Shown: positions 1-8,113 of the stretch, piece by piece
Position numbering within the stretch: position 1 is the first letter of the stretch
How the letters are laid out: each line of letters starts with the position of its first letter
From: Carnobacterium sp. UBA5792
GTDB taxonomy: Bacteria > Bacillota > Bacilli > Lactobacillales > Carnobacteriaceae
Reading direction: 5' to 3'
NCBI GenBank assembly: GCA_002418295.1
Contig: DIDU01000128.1
Coordinates: 6,119 to 15,169 of the forward strand
Length of the DNA: 9,051 bases
The notes under the pieces: model-generated
What the model saw: the letters and a program-made list of their open reading frames with translations, nothing else
Database searches by the model: none
What the model was told of the DNA's origin: nothing
Made by a program: the position numbers and the translations under genes

Positions 1-1221
1 TACGGAGCAACTGTTCCTTTTGTTACAAGCGATGGTCCATGGGGAGATATGTTAGAAAATGGTTCAATCCCAGAATATGCACATCCAACTGTAAACTGCG
101 GCTCAGATTTGAAGAATCAATTGCAAATACTACAGAAATTTAATAAGAAAAAAGGCCCATTAATGGTGATGGAATATTGGGTTGGCTGGTTTGATGCATG
201 GGGAGATCCAGAACATCATACACGTGATACTCAAAGTGCTGCAAAAGAGTTAGATGATGCACTATCTATCGGACATATCAATTTTTACATGTTTCATGGA
301 GGAACAAATTTTGGCTTTACTAATGGTGCAAATTACTATGATCATTTGACTCCTGATACCACTTCATATGATTATGATGCTCCATTATCGGAGTGGGGAG
401 ATGTTACTGAAAAGTACAAAGCTTTTCAGTCCGTTATAAAAAAACATTTACCTGAAGCTGAGACGTTTATGCCTAGAAATGCTAAAAAGATACATTATGG
501 AAAATTGACTGTTCAACAAAAAACTTCTTTATTTAGTACACTGGAAAGTTTGGTTGAACCGGTAAGAACGGATTACACCATCCCTATGGAAAAATTAGAT
601 CAAAACTTCGGATATATACTTTATCGAAGCAACATTGGGAAAAAGAGAACTATTGAAGATTTTCGATTAGTCGGCGCTAATGATCGTGCACAAGTTTATG
701 TAAATCAGGATCATTTATTCACGAAGTATGATTTAGAATTAGGAGATAAAGAATCTTTTGAATTGAATGATAATGAAAATACATTGGATATATTAGTAGA
801 AAATTTAGGCCGTGTAAATTATTCTATAAAAATGGGCCATCAACAAAAAGGAATCAAAGATGGTGTCATTGTTAATGGGGCTTTTCAAAGTGTATGGGAT
901 GAATATACATTACCATTGGATAATATTGATGCTATCGATTTTGACACTCAATATAAAGAAAATACACCTAGCTTTTACCAATTTAAAGTTGAAGTAGCTG
1001 AACTGGGAGATACTTTTATTGATATGACTGGTTGGGGTAAGGGAGTAGTATTTGTCAATGGGTTTAATTTAGGTCGATTCTGGGAAATTGGTCCTCAAAC
1101 TAAACTATATCTTCCTGCTCCTCTATTGAAAGCTGGCTCAAATGAAATTGTTGTTTTTGAAACAGAAGGTAAAGTGCAGGATCATATCATTTTAACTGAT
1201 GAACCGCCTTTTATAGCTTAG
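1..1221 (+). CDS. GH35 beta-galactosidase, 5'-truncated by the window edge
   Basis: The reading frame is open from the first base, so the true start lies upstream; the ATG at 49 is internal. 406 residues are visible, against roughly 590-600 for bacterial GH35 enzymes of the BgaC type, so about 190 N-terminal residues, including the general-acid glutamate region, are missing. The visible part begins inside the TIM barrel (VPFVTSDGPWGD, then TVNCGS). It carries the nucleophile motif VMEYWVGWFDAWG with Glu58 of the visible frame (bases 172-174), then HGGTNFGF (99-106) and TSYDYDAPLSEWG (121-133), all GH35 hallmarks. The C-terminal half is beta-sandwich material ending in GWGKGVVFVNG and NLGRFWEIGP (344-367), the usual galactose-binding-like domain. 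The family hydrolyses terminal beta-galactosides, often beta-1,3-linked. The gene is convergent with the alpha-galactosidase and shares its terminator. Whether it belongs to the same regulon cannot be seen, and cellular location is unknown because the N-terminus is absent. Confidence 0.93.
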   Translation, partial: YGATVPFVTSDGPWGDMLENGSIPEYAHPTVNCGSDLKNQLQILQKFNKKKGPLMVMEYWVGWFDAWGDPEHHTRDTQSAAKELDDALSIGHINFYMFHGGTNFGFTNGANYYDHLTPDTTSYDYDAPLSEWGDVTEKYKAFQSVIKKHLPEAETFMPRNAKKIHYGKLTVQQKTSLFSTLESLVEPVRTDYTIPMEKLDQNFGYILYRSNIGKKRTIEDFRLVGANDRAQVYVNQDHLFTKYDLELGDKESFELNDNENTLDILVENLGRVNYSIKMGHQQKGIKDGVIVNGAFQSVWDEYTLPLDNIDAIDFDTQYKENTPSFYQFKVEVAELGDTFIDMTGWGKGVVFVNGFNLGRFWEIGPQTKLYLPAPLLKAGSNEIVVFETEGKVQDHIILTDEPPFIA

Positions 1222-1239
1222 AGGATTAAGTGAAGATAC

Positions 1240-1279
1240 AAAAAAGGCGCCGGTGATTTTTTGATCACTGGCGTCTTTT
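1240..1279 (+). terminator. Rho-independent terminator between convergent genes, probably bidirectional
   Basis: A 12-bp stem is formed by 1246-1257 and 1264-1275 with a 6-nt loop (TTTTTG). It is followed by TTTT at 1276-1279, and an A-run at 1240-1245 supplies a U-tract for the opposite strand. On the + transcript the stem is fully paired with two G-U wobbles. On the - transcript those two pairs become A-C mismatches, so the hairpin should work better for the GH35 message. It lies 18 bp after the GH35 stop and 28 bp after the alpha-galactosidase stop, and probably ends both transcripts. Confidence 0.85.
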
Positions 1280-1303
1280 CATGCAAAAAAATCAGAAAAA
1301 TAA

Positions 1304-3493
1304 TTAGACTTCTAAAAGGTGGTAAACTTTAGACTGAAAATCTCCTTTTAGAGAAGGATCTATATAGAAACCAACATTCATTAATTCATCTCCGCCATAT
1401 ATTTCCGAATTATTGCATTTATAATTTTTTTCTTCCGCAAGTCCATCTAACTGTAAAATTTTTAAAGAGGGAGAGGCTTCAGATAAGACGCTAAAGAAAA
1501 ATACGAGTGCTTCTGATTTATCGTCAGATACGAACATCCAAGCCGTTTCGTTTCCTTCAAAAGGACTTAATAGACGGTAAAAATCTCCATACTGAATTAA
1601 TTTACGATGTATTTTATAAAACGTTGTCTGATTTAACACTTTTTCTTTTTCATTCTCTGTAAGCTTTTCTAAATCTAGTTCATAGCCAAAAACCCCCGAC
1701 ATTGCTACATCTCCACGCATATCTAAATCGGTCATTCTTTGTGTTTGGTGGTTAGGTACTGCTGATACATGAGAACCCATCGTAGAAATAGGGTAAACGA
1801 TACTTGTTCCATATTGAATTTTAAGTCGGGCTACTGCATCGGTATTATCACTGGTCCAAGTTTGAGGCATATAGAAAAGAAATCCTGGATCAAATCTGCC
1901 CCCGCCTCCAGAACAACTTTCAAAAAGAATATTAGGGTATTGATTAATAAGCTTTTCTAAAAAATCGTACAGTCCTAAAATATAACGATGAGCTACTTCG
2001 CCTTGTTGATTCGGCCCAAGAAGAGTTGAGTGAACTTCGGTCATATGCCTATTCATGTCCCATTTGATATAATCAATAGGTATGTTATCTAAAATAGTAA
2101 CGAGTTGTTGACTAATATTTTCTCTTACATCTTTTCTGCTAAAATCTAATACATATTGGTCCCTGCCTTTTGAAATTTCTCGTCCTGGAATTTGAAGAGC
2201 CCAATCTGGATGCTCTTTAAAAAGTTCGCTTTCTTTGGAAATCATTTCAGGTTCAAACCAAAGTCCGAATTGCATTCCTTTTTTGTGTACTTGATCAGCT
2301 ACTTCTTTCAAACCATTTTTTAACTTACTAGCATGTTCAAACCAGTCTCCTAAAGAACTTGAATCACTATCTCTTTCTCCAAACCAGCCGTCATCTAAAA
2401 CAAATAATTCTATGCCCAACTTTTTGCCTTCTTCAGCGATACTTAGTATCGTTTTTTCATTAAAGTCAAAATAAGTGGCTTCCCAGTTATTAATAAGGAT
2501 AGGTCTTTCTTTATATTGATGTACACCCCTTGTTAAACGTTCTCTGAAAAGCTTATGATAAGCATTGGACATTCCATTTAGGCCTTTGTCACTATAGACC
2601 ATTACTACTTCTGGAGTCTGAAACTGTTCTTGAGAATTTAAATTCCAAGAAAAGTTAAAGGGATTAATTCCTAATTGTACTCTAGTTTGGTCATAAGGAT
2701 CTTTTTCGATTAAAATCTGATGATTGCCACTATAAACTAGGCTGAACCCATAAACTTCCCCGCTTTTTTCGGTAGTAGTCGGGGTCAGTAAAGCAAGAAA
2801 AGGATTTTGTTGATGGCTACTTGCGCCTCTTTTACTATCGAATACTCGAATTCCTTTATTTATAGCTTCTCGGCTTACCATTCTTTCGCGAGCCCATGTT
2901 CCATTTAAATTAAGTGCTTCAAGTTCTTTGGCCGGAAAGTCTAAACTCATACTGGCTATCTTTTCTATCTGAACGGCTTTAGAACTTTCATTGCGAACTT
3001 TAACAGAACGGGTAATAACTGGTCTATCACTAAAAATTGTATATTGTAGATCAATAAATAACTCGCTTAACTGATCTTTCAATGTAATAATTAAAGTTTC
3101 AGCTTCTTCAAGGTCATTTACATATACTGCTGGCAAGCCTTGTAATGGTTTTTTTCCTTTAAATAGTTCAAATGAATTATATCTAAAATCTGTAACAGTG
3201 GATCCATTTTCATGTGTGATAGTTTGTGCAGGTGTTCTGAAATCGCCATTTCCATAACCAGGATATTCTTGTAGTACTGTATCAAGTGAGAATAACCGAT
3301 CATTTGAATCAGGTAGATTAGGCGAAAAAGAACGATCTAGCCGTGGATAATTTCTTCCTCCATGGTATTCTTGGATACGCTTACCAAAATATTGTTGACT
3401 TAGTATTCCTTTTTCTTCAACACCCAATACATAACTGATCAAATTATTTCTCAAATGAAATTCTTGTTTCTTTTTATTTACTACTATTAACAT
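1304..3493 (-). CDS. GH36 alpha-galactosidase, cytoplasmic
   Basis: Hydrolyses terminal alpha-galactosides such as melibiose, raffinose and stachyose. The 729 residues match the usual 720-745 of the tetrameric AgaA/AgaB/RafA-type GH36 enzymes. Domains: N-terminal beta-supersandwich (about 1-325), TIM barrel (about 330-630), C-terminal beta domain (about 645-729). Visible motifs: NNWEATYFDF (Trp337), LDDGWFGERD (Asp367, Asp368, substrate contacts), IKWDMNR with nucleophile Asp479, ESCSGGGGRFD (Cys527), and WTSDNTDA with acid/base Asp549. The 70-residue spacing between the two catalytic Asp residues equals that of Geobacillus AgaA (D478/D548, from memory). There is no signal peptide, so it acts inside the cell on imported sugars. 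I chose the ATG at 3493; an in-frame TTG lies directly before it at 3496. The ribosome site AAGGAG (3509-3504) is 10 nt from the ATG and 7 nt from the TTG. It is the last gene of the probable four-gene operon, about 79 bp after the ROK gene. Exact substrate is inferred. Confidence 0.96.
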   Translation of the reverse strand: MLIVVNKKKQEFHLRNNLISYVLGVEEKGILSQQYFGKRIQEYHGGRNYPRLDRSFSPNLPDSNDRLFSLDTVLQEYPGYGNGDFRTPAQTITHENGSTVTDFRYNSFELFKGKKPLQGLPAVYVNDLEEAETLIITLKDQLSELFIDLQYTIFSDRPVITRSVKVRNESSKAVQIEKIASMSLDFPAKELEALNLNGTWARERMVSREAINKGIRVFDSKRGASSHQQNPFLALLTPTTTEKSGEVYGFSLVYSGNHQILIEKDPYDQTRVQLGINPFNFSWNLNSQEQFQTPEVVMVYSDKGLNGMSNAYHKLFRERLTRGVHQYKERPILINNWEATYFDFNEKTILSIAEEGKKLGIELFVLDDGWFGERDSDSSSLGDWFEHASKLKNGLKEVADQVHKKGMQFGLWFEPEMISKESELFKEHPDWALQIPGREISKGRDQYVLDFSRKDVRENISQQLVTILDNIPIDYIKWDMNRHMTEVHSTLLGPNQQGEVAHRYILGLYDFLEKLINQYPNILFESCSGGGGRFDPGFLFYMPQTWTSDNTDAVARLKIQYGTSIVYPISTMGSHVSAVPNHQTQRMTDLDMRGDVAMSGVFGYELDLEKLTENEKEKVLNQTTFYKIHRKLIQYGDFYRLLSPFEGNETAWMFVSDDKSEALVFFFSVLSEASPSLKILQLDGLAEEKNYKCNNSEIYGGDELMNVGFYIDPSLKGDFQSKVYHLLEV

Positions 3494-3503
3494 CAATTAT
3501 TCT

Positions 3504-3509
3504 CTCCTT
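3504..3509 (-). promoter_or_regulatory. Ribosome binding site of the alpha-galactosidase, with two candidate starts
   Basis: On the - strand AAGGAG is followed 7 nt later by TTG (3496-3494) and 10 nt later by ATG (3493-3491), in the same frame. ATG is favoured by codon strength and TTG by slightly shorter spacing. The product differs by one residue. Confidence 0.7.
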
Positions 3510-3572
3510 TTTCTGAAAAAATTAGTTGTCCTTCAATAGTTATTAAAAAATTATTCCTTAACCAACTTGTCA

Positions 3573-4562
3573 TCATAGTTTTTTAGAAGTTTGAATTTGT
3601 TGGAGTCTTTGTTTGGCATAAAAGGCTGCGCCTCTCATTCCAGCAGAGTCTCCTAATTCAGCCAAAGTAATCGAACAAGCTGCTTGTGATATTTTTAAAG
3701 CATGAGCCTTTACAATTTTTCTTGTTGAGCTGAGTAATCGTTCGCCAGCTGCGGCCATTCCTCCACCAATTATGATGATTTCGGGATTATATAAATTAAT
3801 GGCATTTACTAAACCATATCCTAACAATTCACCAGTTTCTTGTAAGGTTTCTATGGCTATTAAATCTCCTAAATCAAAAGCTTCTGATACCATCTTAGCG
3901 GTAATTTTTTCAACGTCATTTTGAACCCATTCAAGAAGAATACTGTTTCTTTGATCCGCTAATTTCTCTTTCACGGTATGGAGCATACCTAATGCAGAAA
4001 CGTATCTGCCCAAACAGCCAGAGCTGCCGCATCTGCAAGGTCGTCCTTCACGGTACATATTCATATGTCCAATTTCTCCGGCACTGGCTGTCGCTCCATA
4101 CAGTACATGACCATCCATTACAATACCTGAACCTAAACCTGTGCCTAAAGTAAGCAAGGCAATATTATTTTTATTCTTTCCAGCTCCATAATGCCACTCA
4201 CCATATAAATTCATTCTTACATCATTATCGATAAAGGTGGGAATATGTAAAGTTTCCTCCATATATTGGACAACGTTAACGTCTTTCCATTTTGGGAAAT
4301 TAGGAGAAAATATTGAAATGCCCTTCTCTAAATCCAACAATCCAGGAACACCAACACCCATACAACAAATATGTTTAGTAGCGATTTGTTGGTCCTTGAT
4401 CAGCTGTTTGACGATAGAAGCAGTACGTTGCAGTACATGCTGGGAACCCAGAAATCTTTCTGTTGATGCTCTTGTTTCAGCTACTTTTAATAAGGTTTCA
4501 TTAAAGATAGAAACTTTTAAATTTGTACCTCCTAAATCTACCCCTATATAATAGGCTGCCAT
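3573..4562 (-). CDS. ROK-family sugar kinase-like protein with atypical active-site residues
   Basis: ROK proteins include ATP-dependent glucokinases, fructokinases and related hexose kinases. The 329 residues and absence of an N-terminal helix-turn-helix place this with the kinases rather than NagC/XylR-type repressors. Visible motifs: phosphate-binding DLGGTNLK (9-16), LTLGTGLGSG (137-146), zinc ligands in GEIGH (His166) and CRCGSSGC (Cys176, Cys178, Cys183), and EIIIIGGGMA (261-270). The catalytic base is probably Asp114 in DNDVRMN. Two positions are unusual: the canonical CxCGxxGCxE motif here reads GCLG, with Gly185 replacing the sugar-contacting Glu, and the usual NDxN has Arg116 in the last place. 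The substrate may therefore differ from glucose, or catalysis may be weak. It starts at ATG 4562 with AAAGGAG 11 nt upstream, 36 bp after the histidine kinase stop and upstream of the alpha-galactosidase. A role in phosphorylating a hydrolysis product is likely but inferred. Confidence 0.9.
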   Translation of the reverse strand: MAAYYIGVDLGGTNLKVSIFNETLLKVAETRASTERFLGSQHVLQRTASIVKQLIKDQQIATKHICCMGVGVPGLLDLEKGISIFSPNFPKWKDVNVVQYMEETLHIPTFIDNDVRMNLYGEWHYGAGKNKNNIALLTLGTGLGSGIVMDGHVLYGATASAGEIGHMNMYREGRPCRCGSSGCLGRYVSALGMLHTVKEKLADQRNSILLEWVQNDVEKITAKMVSEAFDLGDLIAIETLQETGELLGYGLVNAINLYNPEIIIIGGGMAAAGERLLSSTRKIVKAHALKISQAACSITLAELGDSAGMRGAAFYAKQRLQQIQTSKKL

Positions 4563-4598
4563 ATAAAAATCAACTCCTTTATTTATTTTATTTATCTA

Positions 4599-6380
4599 TT
4601 AATCAGAATTTGATGATGAGCTTTGGTTACTGATTGGCAACTCTATTCGAATAGTTGTTCCGTTACCTTTAGAACTAATAATAGTCACACCGTAACTCTT
4701 GCCAAAAAGTAATTTGATGCGGTCATCAATATTCTTCAAACCAATACCTGATAGATGGTTCTTTTTCTTTTCTTCAAGATAATTTAAATCAATGTTATTT
4801 GTATCCATACCAATTCCATTATCCATTATTTCAATAATTAATTGAGTATTCTTTTCTTGGATAAAAATATTGATGTATCCTTCTGTTTGTTCAGGGAAAG
4901 CATGTAAAAAGGCATTCTCAATAATAGGTTGGAGAATCATTCGTGGAACAAAACGTGTACTCAAAGCTTCGCCATAATAATAGTCGATATGAATATTATC
5001 TCCGAAACGCAATTGCAAGATCGTGGTATAATTTTTAACACTTGTTAATTCATCTTCCAATGTAACAAATTCGTCCTTCATCCCAATTGTACTCTGTAAT
5101 AGTTTAATAAAAGCGTCAATTGAGTGGGCTGCTTTTTCTTTGCCTCCTTGCCATATTAAAAATTTGATGGAGGCTAGGGTATTATAGATAAAATGTGGTT
5201 GGATTTGCATCTGTAAAGCATGAATCTCAGCCATACGTTTTTCGTCTTGAGCTTTTAATAATTGTTCAACAGAATTTTCTAAATCTTCCAGCATGGAATT
5301 ATAAACTTGGGCAAGTTCTTTTACTTCGTTTGTTCCTGTTACTTCAACTTTTTTATCAAAATCTCTTAATGATACAGCAGGAATTTTTTCAATCAATTGA
5401 TATATAGGATTTGTTGTTTTCTTGACAATTATATAAGCAAGTAGAGAAATTAGTAAGATAGAACCAATGACGATTAAAAGTGTAGGAGTAAGTAAGTTCA
5501 TATTCTTAATTAAAGCAGACTCATTGACAACGCTTGCTAGAGTATATCCATAAGAATAAAGCCTTTTTGGAACGACGGTTGCATTTTTACTCGTCGTATT
5601 TGTTGAAGTTGCGGCAAGGATTTGTTGACTTATATCGAATAACGTATTATTTTTTTCTCCAATAGTATTTTTGTGATTAGAAGAAATAACTGTTCCTTTT
5701 GAATCAAAGACATAAATTGCATTGACTGATTGATCGACAAGAGAATCATAAAATTGAGCAAAGTCTTTTTCACGGATAAAGAGAAGTGCATGGCCATATA
5801 CTTCATGATGCGAATTTTTTAATACTTGAACAATGACTAAACCGGGAGAATTCTTTGTATAATTTGTATAGCCATGTTCGATAAACTGATAAGAGATCAA
5901 ATTTGGGTTTTTATTTGCATCCGTAAAAATTTTTTCTAACAGAAATGTATCATAGTCCATGGTGCCAACGGCTTCATTTTGATAAAAGGTTTTTCCATTA
6001 ACACCGAATAGTATTAAATTTGAAGGAATATCTTGATAAAGTAAAGCCGTGTCTGATAGTTGCTCGATCATCAATCGGATAGTCTGAGAGTCTTCACCTG
6101 GTGTCATTTCCCTAGGGCTTAAGTAGTTCTCAACGGTAGCAGTTTGATTAATTTGGTTTAAAATGTTGAAAACACTGTTGTTTAATTCCTCATAATCAGC
6201 TTGAGCTTTCTTGAGAATAATCGAATTAGATTCTCTATAAGAACGAACGTAAGCCTTTTCAGAAATGTTTAATACCACTGTTGTAACAACAACAGTTACG
6301 AGTGTAACACTTAAAATAACAATGAGAAAAATATTGAAAAGCAATTCGTTTTTTAAGTATTTATCTTTTAGCTTTTTCAC
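4599..6380 (-). CDS. Sensor histidine kinase, YesM/LytS type (His_kinase family), two-component system
   Basis: Membrane sensor that autophosphorylates and passes phosphate to the response regulator encoded just upstream. Of 593 residues: a short basic N-terminus, TM1 about 13-37, an extracellular sensor domain about 38-296 (probably Cache-like, judged by position and size), TM2 about 297-319, HAMP about 320-372, a coiled linker, then the phospho-acceptor motif ALQMQIQPHFIYN with His396. The ATP-binding domain follows: N-box PIIENAF (Asn489), G1 DNGIGMD (Asp520), G2 GIGLKN (545-550). The tail is serine-rich (SSSSNSD). The start is GTG at 6380-6378, preceded by GAGAGG (6394-6389) with an 8-nt spacer inside the end of the regulator gene. 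The 3-bp gap suggests translational coupling. Members of this family often sit next to sugar ABC-transporter genes and sense oligosaccharides; the ligand here is inferred to be a galactoside or a binding-protein complex. Confidence 0.95.
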   Translation of the reverse strand: MKKLKDKYLKNELLFNIFLIVILSVTLVTVVVTTVVLNISEKAYVRSYRESNSIILKKAQADYEELNNSVFNILNQINQTATVENYLSPREMTPGEDSQTIRLMIEQLSDTALLYQDIPSNLILFGVNGKTFYQNEAVGTMDYDTFLLEKIFTDANKNPNLISYQFIEHGYTNYTKNSPGLVIVQVLKNSHHEVYGHALLFIREKDFAQFYDSLVDQSVNAIYVFDSKGTVISSNHKNTIGEKNNTLFDISQQILAATSTNTTSKNATVVPKRLYSYGYTLASVVNESALIKNMNLLTPTLLIVIGSILLISLLAYIIVKKTTNPIYQLIEKIPAVSLRDFDKKVEVTGTNEVKELAQVYNSMLEDLENSVEQLLKAQDEKRMAEIHALQMQIQPHFIYNTLASIKFLIWQGGKEKAAHSIDAFIKLLQSTIGMKDEFVTLEDELTSVKNYTTILQLRFGDNIHIDYYYGEALSTRFVPRMILQPIIENAFLHAFPEQTEGYINIFIQEKNTQLIIEIMDNGIGMDTNNIDLNYLEEKKKNHLSGIGLKNIDDRIKLLFGKSYGVTIISSKGNGTTIRIELPISNQSSSSNSD

Positions 6381-6394
6381 GTATTAAGCCTCTC
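6378..6394 (-). promoter_or_regulatory. Ribosome site and GTG start coupling the kinase to the regulator gene
   Basis: GAGAGG at 6394-6389 overlaps the last sense codons of the response regulator, whose TAA is 6386-6384. The kinase GTG follows at 6380-6378. A GTG start is supported because the frame then runs straight into MKKLKDKYLK and the first membrane helix, as expected for this family. Confidence 0.75.
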
Positions 6395-7901
6395 TTCGGA
6401 ATTGAGTAGGTGTTTTTCCAATTATTTTTTTAAAAACTTTTGAAAAGTAACTGATATCTGAATATCCGCAACTTTCTGCAACTTCTGATATACTCATGGT
6501 AGAATTTTTCAGCAATTTAACGCTTTGTTCAATCCGAATACGATTTAGATAGTCTGGAAAAGTTTCATTAAAATGACTGGAAAAGTAACTGGATAAATAA
6601 TGATAGTTAAAGTGAAACTTTAGAGCAATATCATTTAAGGTAATTTTTTCGGCAGCATGCTCTTTAATGTACTGTAAGATAATAGAAATCAAATCCCCAT
6701 TTGATTGGGCGTAATAAGCAGTTAATTTTTCTTTAAGCTCATCAATAAATGCATGAGTAAGTGTAGAAAAATCCTCTAAATAGATACAGCTATTCATGTT
6801 TGTCAAAAGAATCATTCTTTTCTGTTGAAGATTTTCAAATGGAAAATTAGATTCTTCAATAGCAGAAAATAAATCGTAAAAAACACTGTTTGCAAATCTT
6901 TTTAATTCATTTTCATTGACTTTTTGGGCAATCATTTTTTGAAGACGGTGTTTTATATTTTCTAATACCTCAATAAAATTTTGGTTTACCAAGTGAATAA
7001 AGTATTTTTTTGTATCAAAGGACTGAACGGCTTTAGGAATAAAGAGTTGTTCTTGTGTAATTAATGCAGCTTCTTTAAAGAAAAATCGCTTGTTTTTACT
7101 CTCGTGAACTAGATTATCGTAAACGGGTTTTATCTCGTTTATGTTACTAAATTCTTTGCTTAATACAAAAAATGTAGTAGGTTCTATTATTCGTATATTA
7201 TTCAAAGACATCTGAATAGTTGAGCATATTTTTTTATAAGAAATACCGTAATTGAATATTAAACATAATACATTTTGATTGGTTGTAAATAAGATTGGCT
7301 GATAATCTACAAGTATTTCAATTAATTCACTTTGAACAAATGTTTTAATGTTCGCTGGATTTGCATATAATTTAAGGTCTATGGTCAACAAACAAAATAA
7401 TGAATCTCGGAAGTAATTGTCCATTAAAGAAGGATCAATATGATCAGTATATCCAGAGAGATATTGGCTGATCATGCTTTCTATTTTATTTTCGATTGTT
7501 AAAAAAGTGTGAGTAGTATCAAAGTCAGCTGAAAGCTTTTTTAATACATTTAGCAATTCAGTTGGATTTAAAGTAGGTTTTAAAATATAGTCCACTGCAC
7601 CACTTTGAAAAGTTTTTTTTACGTACTCAAAGTCGCTGTGACTGCTCAAAATAACAATTTTGATGTCGGGATAGTTACTTTGAATGATTTTACTTAATTG
7701 AACTCCATCCAAAATGGGCATAACAATATCGGTTATGACAATTTGTGGGCTCAACTCTTCGATTTTTTTTAGCGCTTCTTTTCCATTAGCAGCTTCTCCT
7801 ATGATGTTAAAACCATTTTTATTCCAATCAATAAAATTAAGTAGACCATTTCGAATAGAACTTTCATCATCTACAATTAATATTTTGTAAAATACATTCA
7901 T
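6384..7901 (-). CDS. Response regulator, receiver plus AraC-type DNA-binding domain (YesN type)
   Basis: Transcription factor controlled by phosphorylation from the adjacent kinase. The 505 residues have three parts. Residues 5-122 are a receiver domain with acidic residues Asp11/Asp12, phospho-acceptor Asp58 in VITDIVMPILDG, Ser86/Ser87 in VILSSHSDF, and Lys108 in YILKPT. Residues about 130-400 are a poorly conserved middle region typical of YesN-like proteins. Residues about 405-505 are two AraC/XylS helix-turn-helix units (ITLNDIALKFHFNYHYLSSY and ISEVAESCGYSDISYFSKVF) ending in GKTPTQFRREA. All phosphorylation residues are present, so it should be functional. It starts at ATG 7901 with GTGAGG (7915-7910) 8 nt upstream. 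It is the first gene of the leftward operon and faces the divergent transporter gene. By analogy it likely activates one or both divergent promoters; its binding sites are not known. Confidence 0.96.
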   Translation of the reverse strand: MNVFYKILIVDDESSIRNGLLNFIDWNKNGFNIIGEAANGKEALKKIEELSPQIVITDIVMPILDGVQLSKIIQSNYPDIKIVILSSHSDFEYVKKTFQSGAVDYILKPTLNPTELLNVLKKLSADFDTTHTFLTIENKIESMISQYLSGYTDHIDPSLMDNYFRDSLFCLLTIDLKLYANPANIKTFVQSELIEILVDYQPILFTTNQNVLCLIFNYGISYKKICSTIQMSLNNIRIIEPTTFFVLSKEFSNINEIKPVYDNLVHESKNKRFFFKEAALITQEQLFIPKAVQSFDTKKYFIHLVNQNFIEVLENIKHRLQKMIAQKVNENELKRFANSVFYDLFSAIEESNFPFENLQQKRMILLTNMNSCIYLEDFSTLTHAFIDELKEKLTAYYAQSNGDLISIILQYIKEHAAEKITLNDIALKFHFNYHYLSSYFSSHFNETFPDYLNRIRIEQSVKLLKNSTMSISEVAESCGYSDISYFSKVFKKIIGKTPTQFRREA

Positions 7902-7944
7902 AATGATTGCCTCACATCTTTCATTTTTTCGATTTAATGGTGTT

Positions 7945-7958
7945 TCGAACCGCTTTCA
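7945..7958 (-). promoter_or_regulatory. cre-like site (CcpA) in the leader of the regulator operon
   Basis: On the - strand the 14-mer TGAAAGCGGTTCGA matches the cre consensus TGWAANCGNTNWCA at 12 of 14 positions, failing only at W12 and C13. It lies 44-57 bp before the response regulator ATG and downstream of the candidate leftward promoter, where CcpA could act as a roadblock. The left half-site is perfect and the right half degenerate, so binding is uncertain. Confidence 0.45.
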
Positions 7959-7971
7959 ACGGGATACCCTT

Positions 7972-8000
7972 AACTTAATGCTTTTTTGAAAGATAGTCAA
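7972..8000 (-). promoter_or_regulatory. Weak candidate promoter for the leftward regulator operon
   Basis: On the - strand TTGACT (8000-7995) is a 5/6 match to the -35 box. At 17-bp spacing the hexamer is TAAGTT (7977-7972), a poor -10 at 3/6. A strong -35 with a weak -10 would fit an activator-dependent promoter, but other starts in the A/T-rich region to the right are possible. Confidence 0.3.
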
Positions 8001-8113
8001 CAGCCGTTACGCTTAAAAGTTATTCATGAAAAAGGGACGTATCATTTTTTAAAAGGCTCTATTTGTAAAAAATTTATATTTTTGTATTATGTTTTGAACC
8101 TATACAGCATTCG

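Noticed and set aside
1769..3303. Small frames at 1769-1960 (+) and 3118-3303 (-)
   Set aside because: Both lie inside the GH36 alpha-galactosidase gene in other frames and show no domain.
3497..3572. Possible terminator between the ROK and alpha-galactosidase genes
   Set aside because: Only a 5-bp AGTTG/CAACT pairing with a large A/T loop is present before a T-run; not a stable hairpin, so I keep the genes in one operon.
4268..4286. Symmetric ACGTTAACGT sequence that could be an operator
   Set aside because: It lies in the middle of the ROK coding sequence, with no promoter nearby; best taken as chance.
4237..5407. Open frames on the + strand at 4237-4551 and 5195-5407
   Set aside because: Antisense shadows of the ROK and histidine kinase genes, with no recognisable domain.
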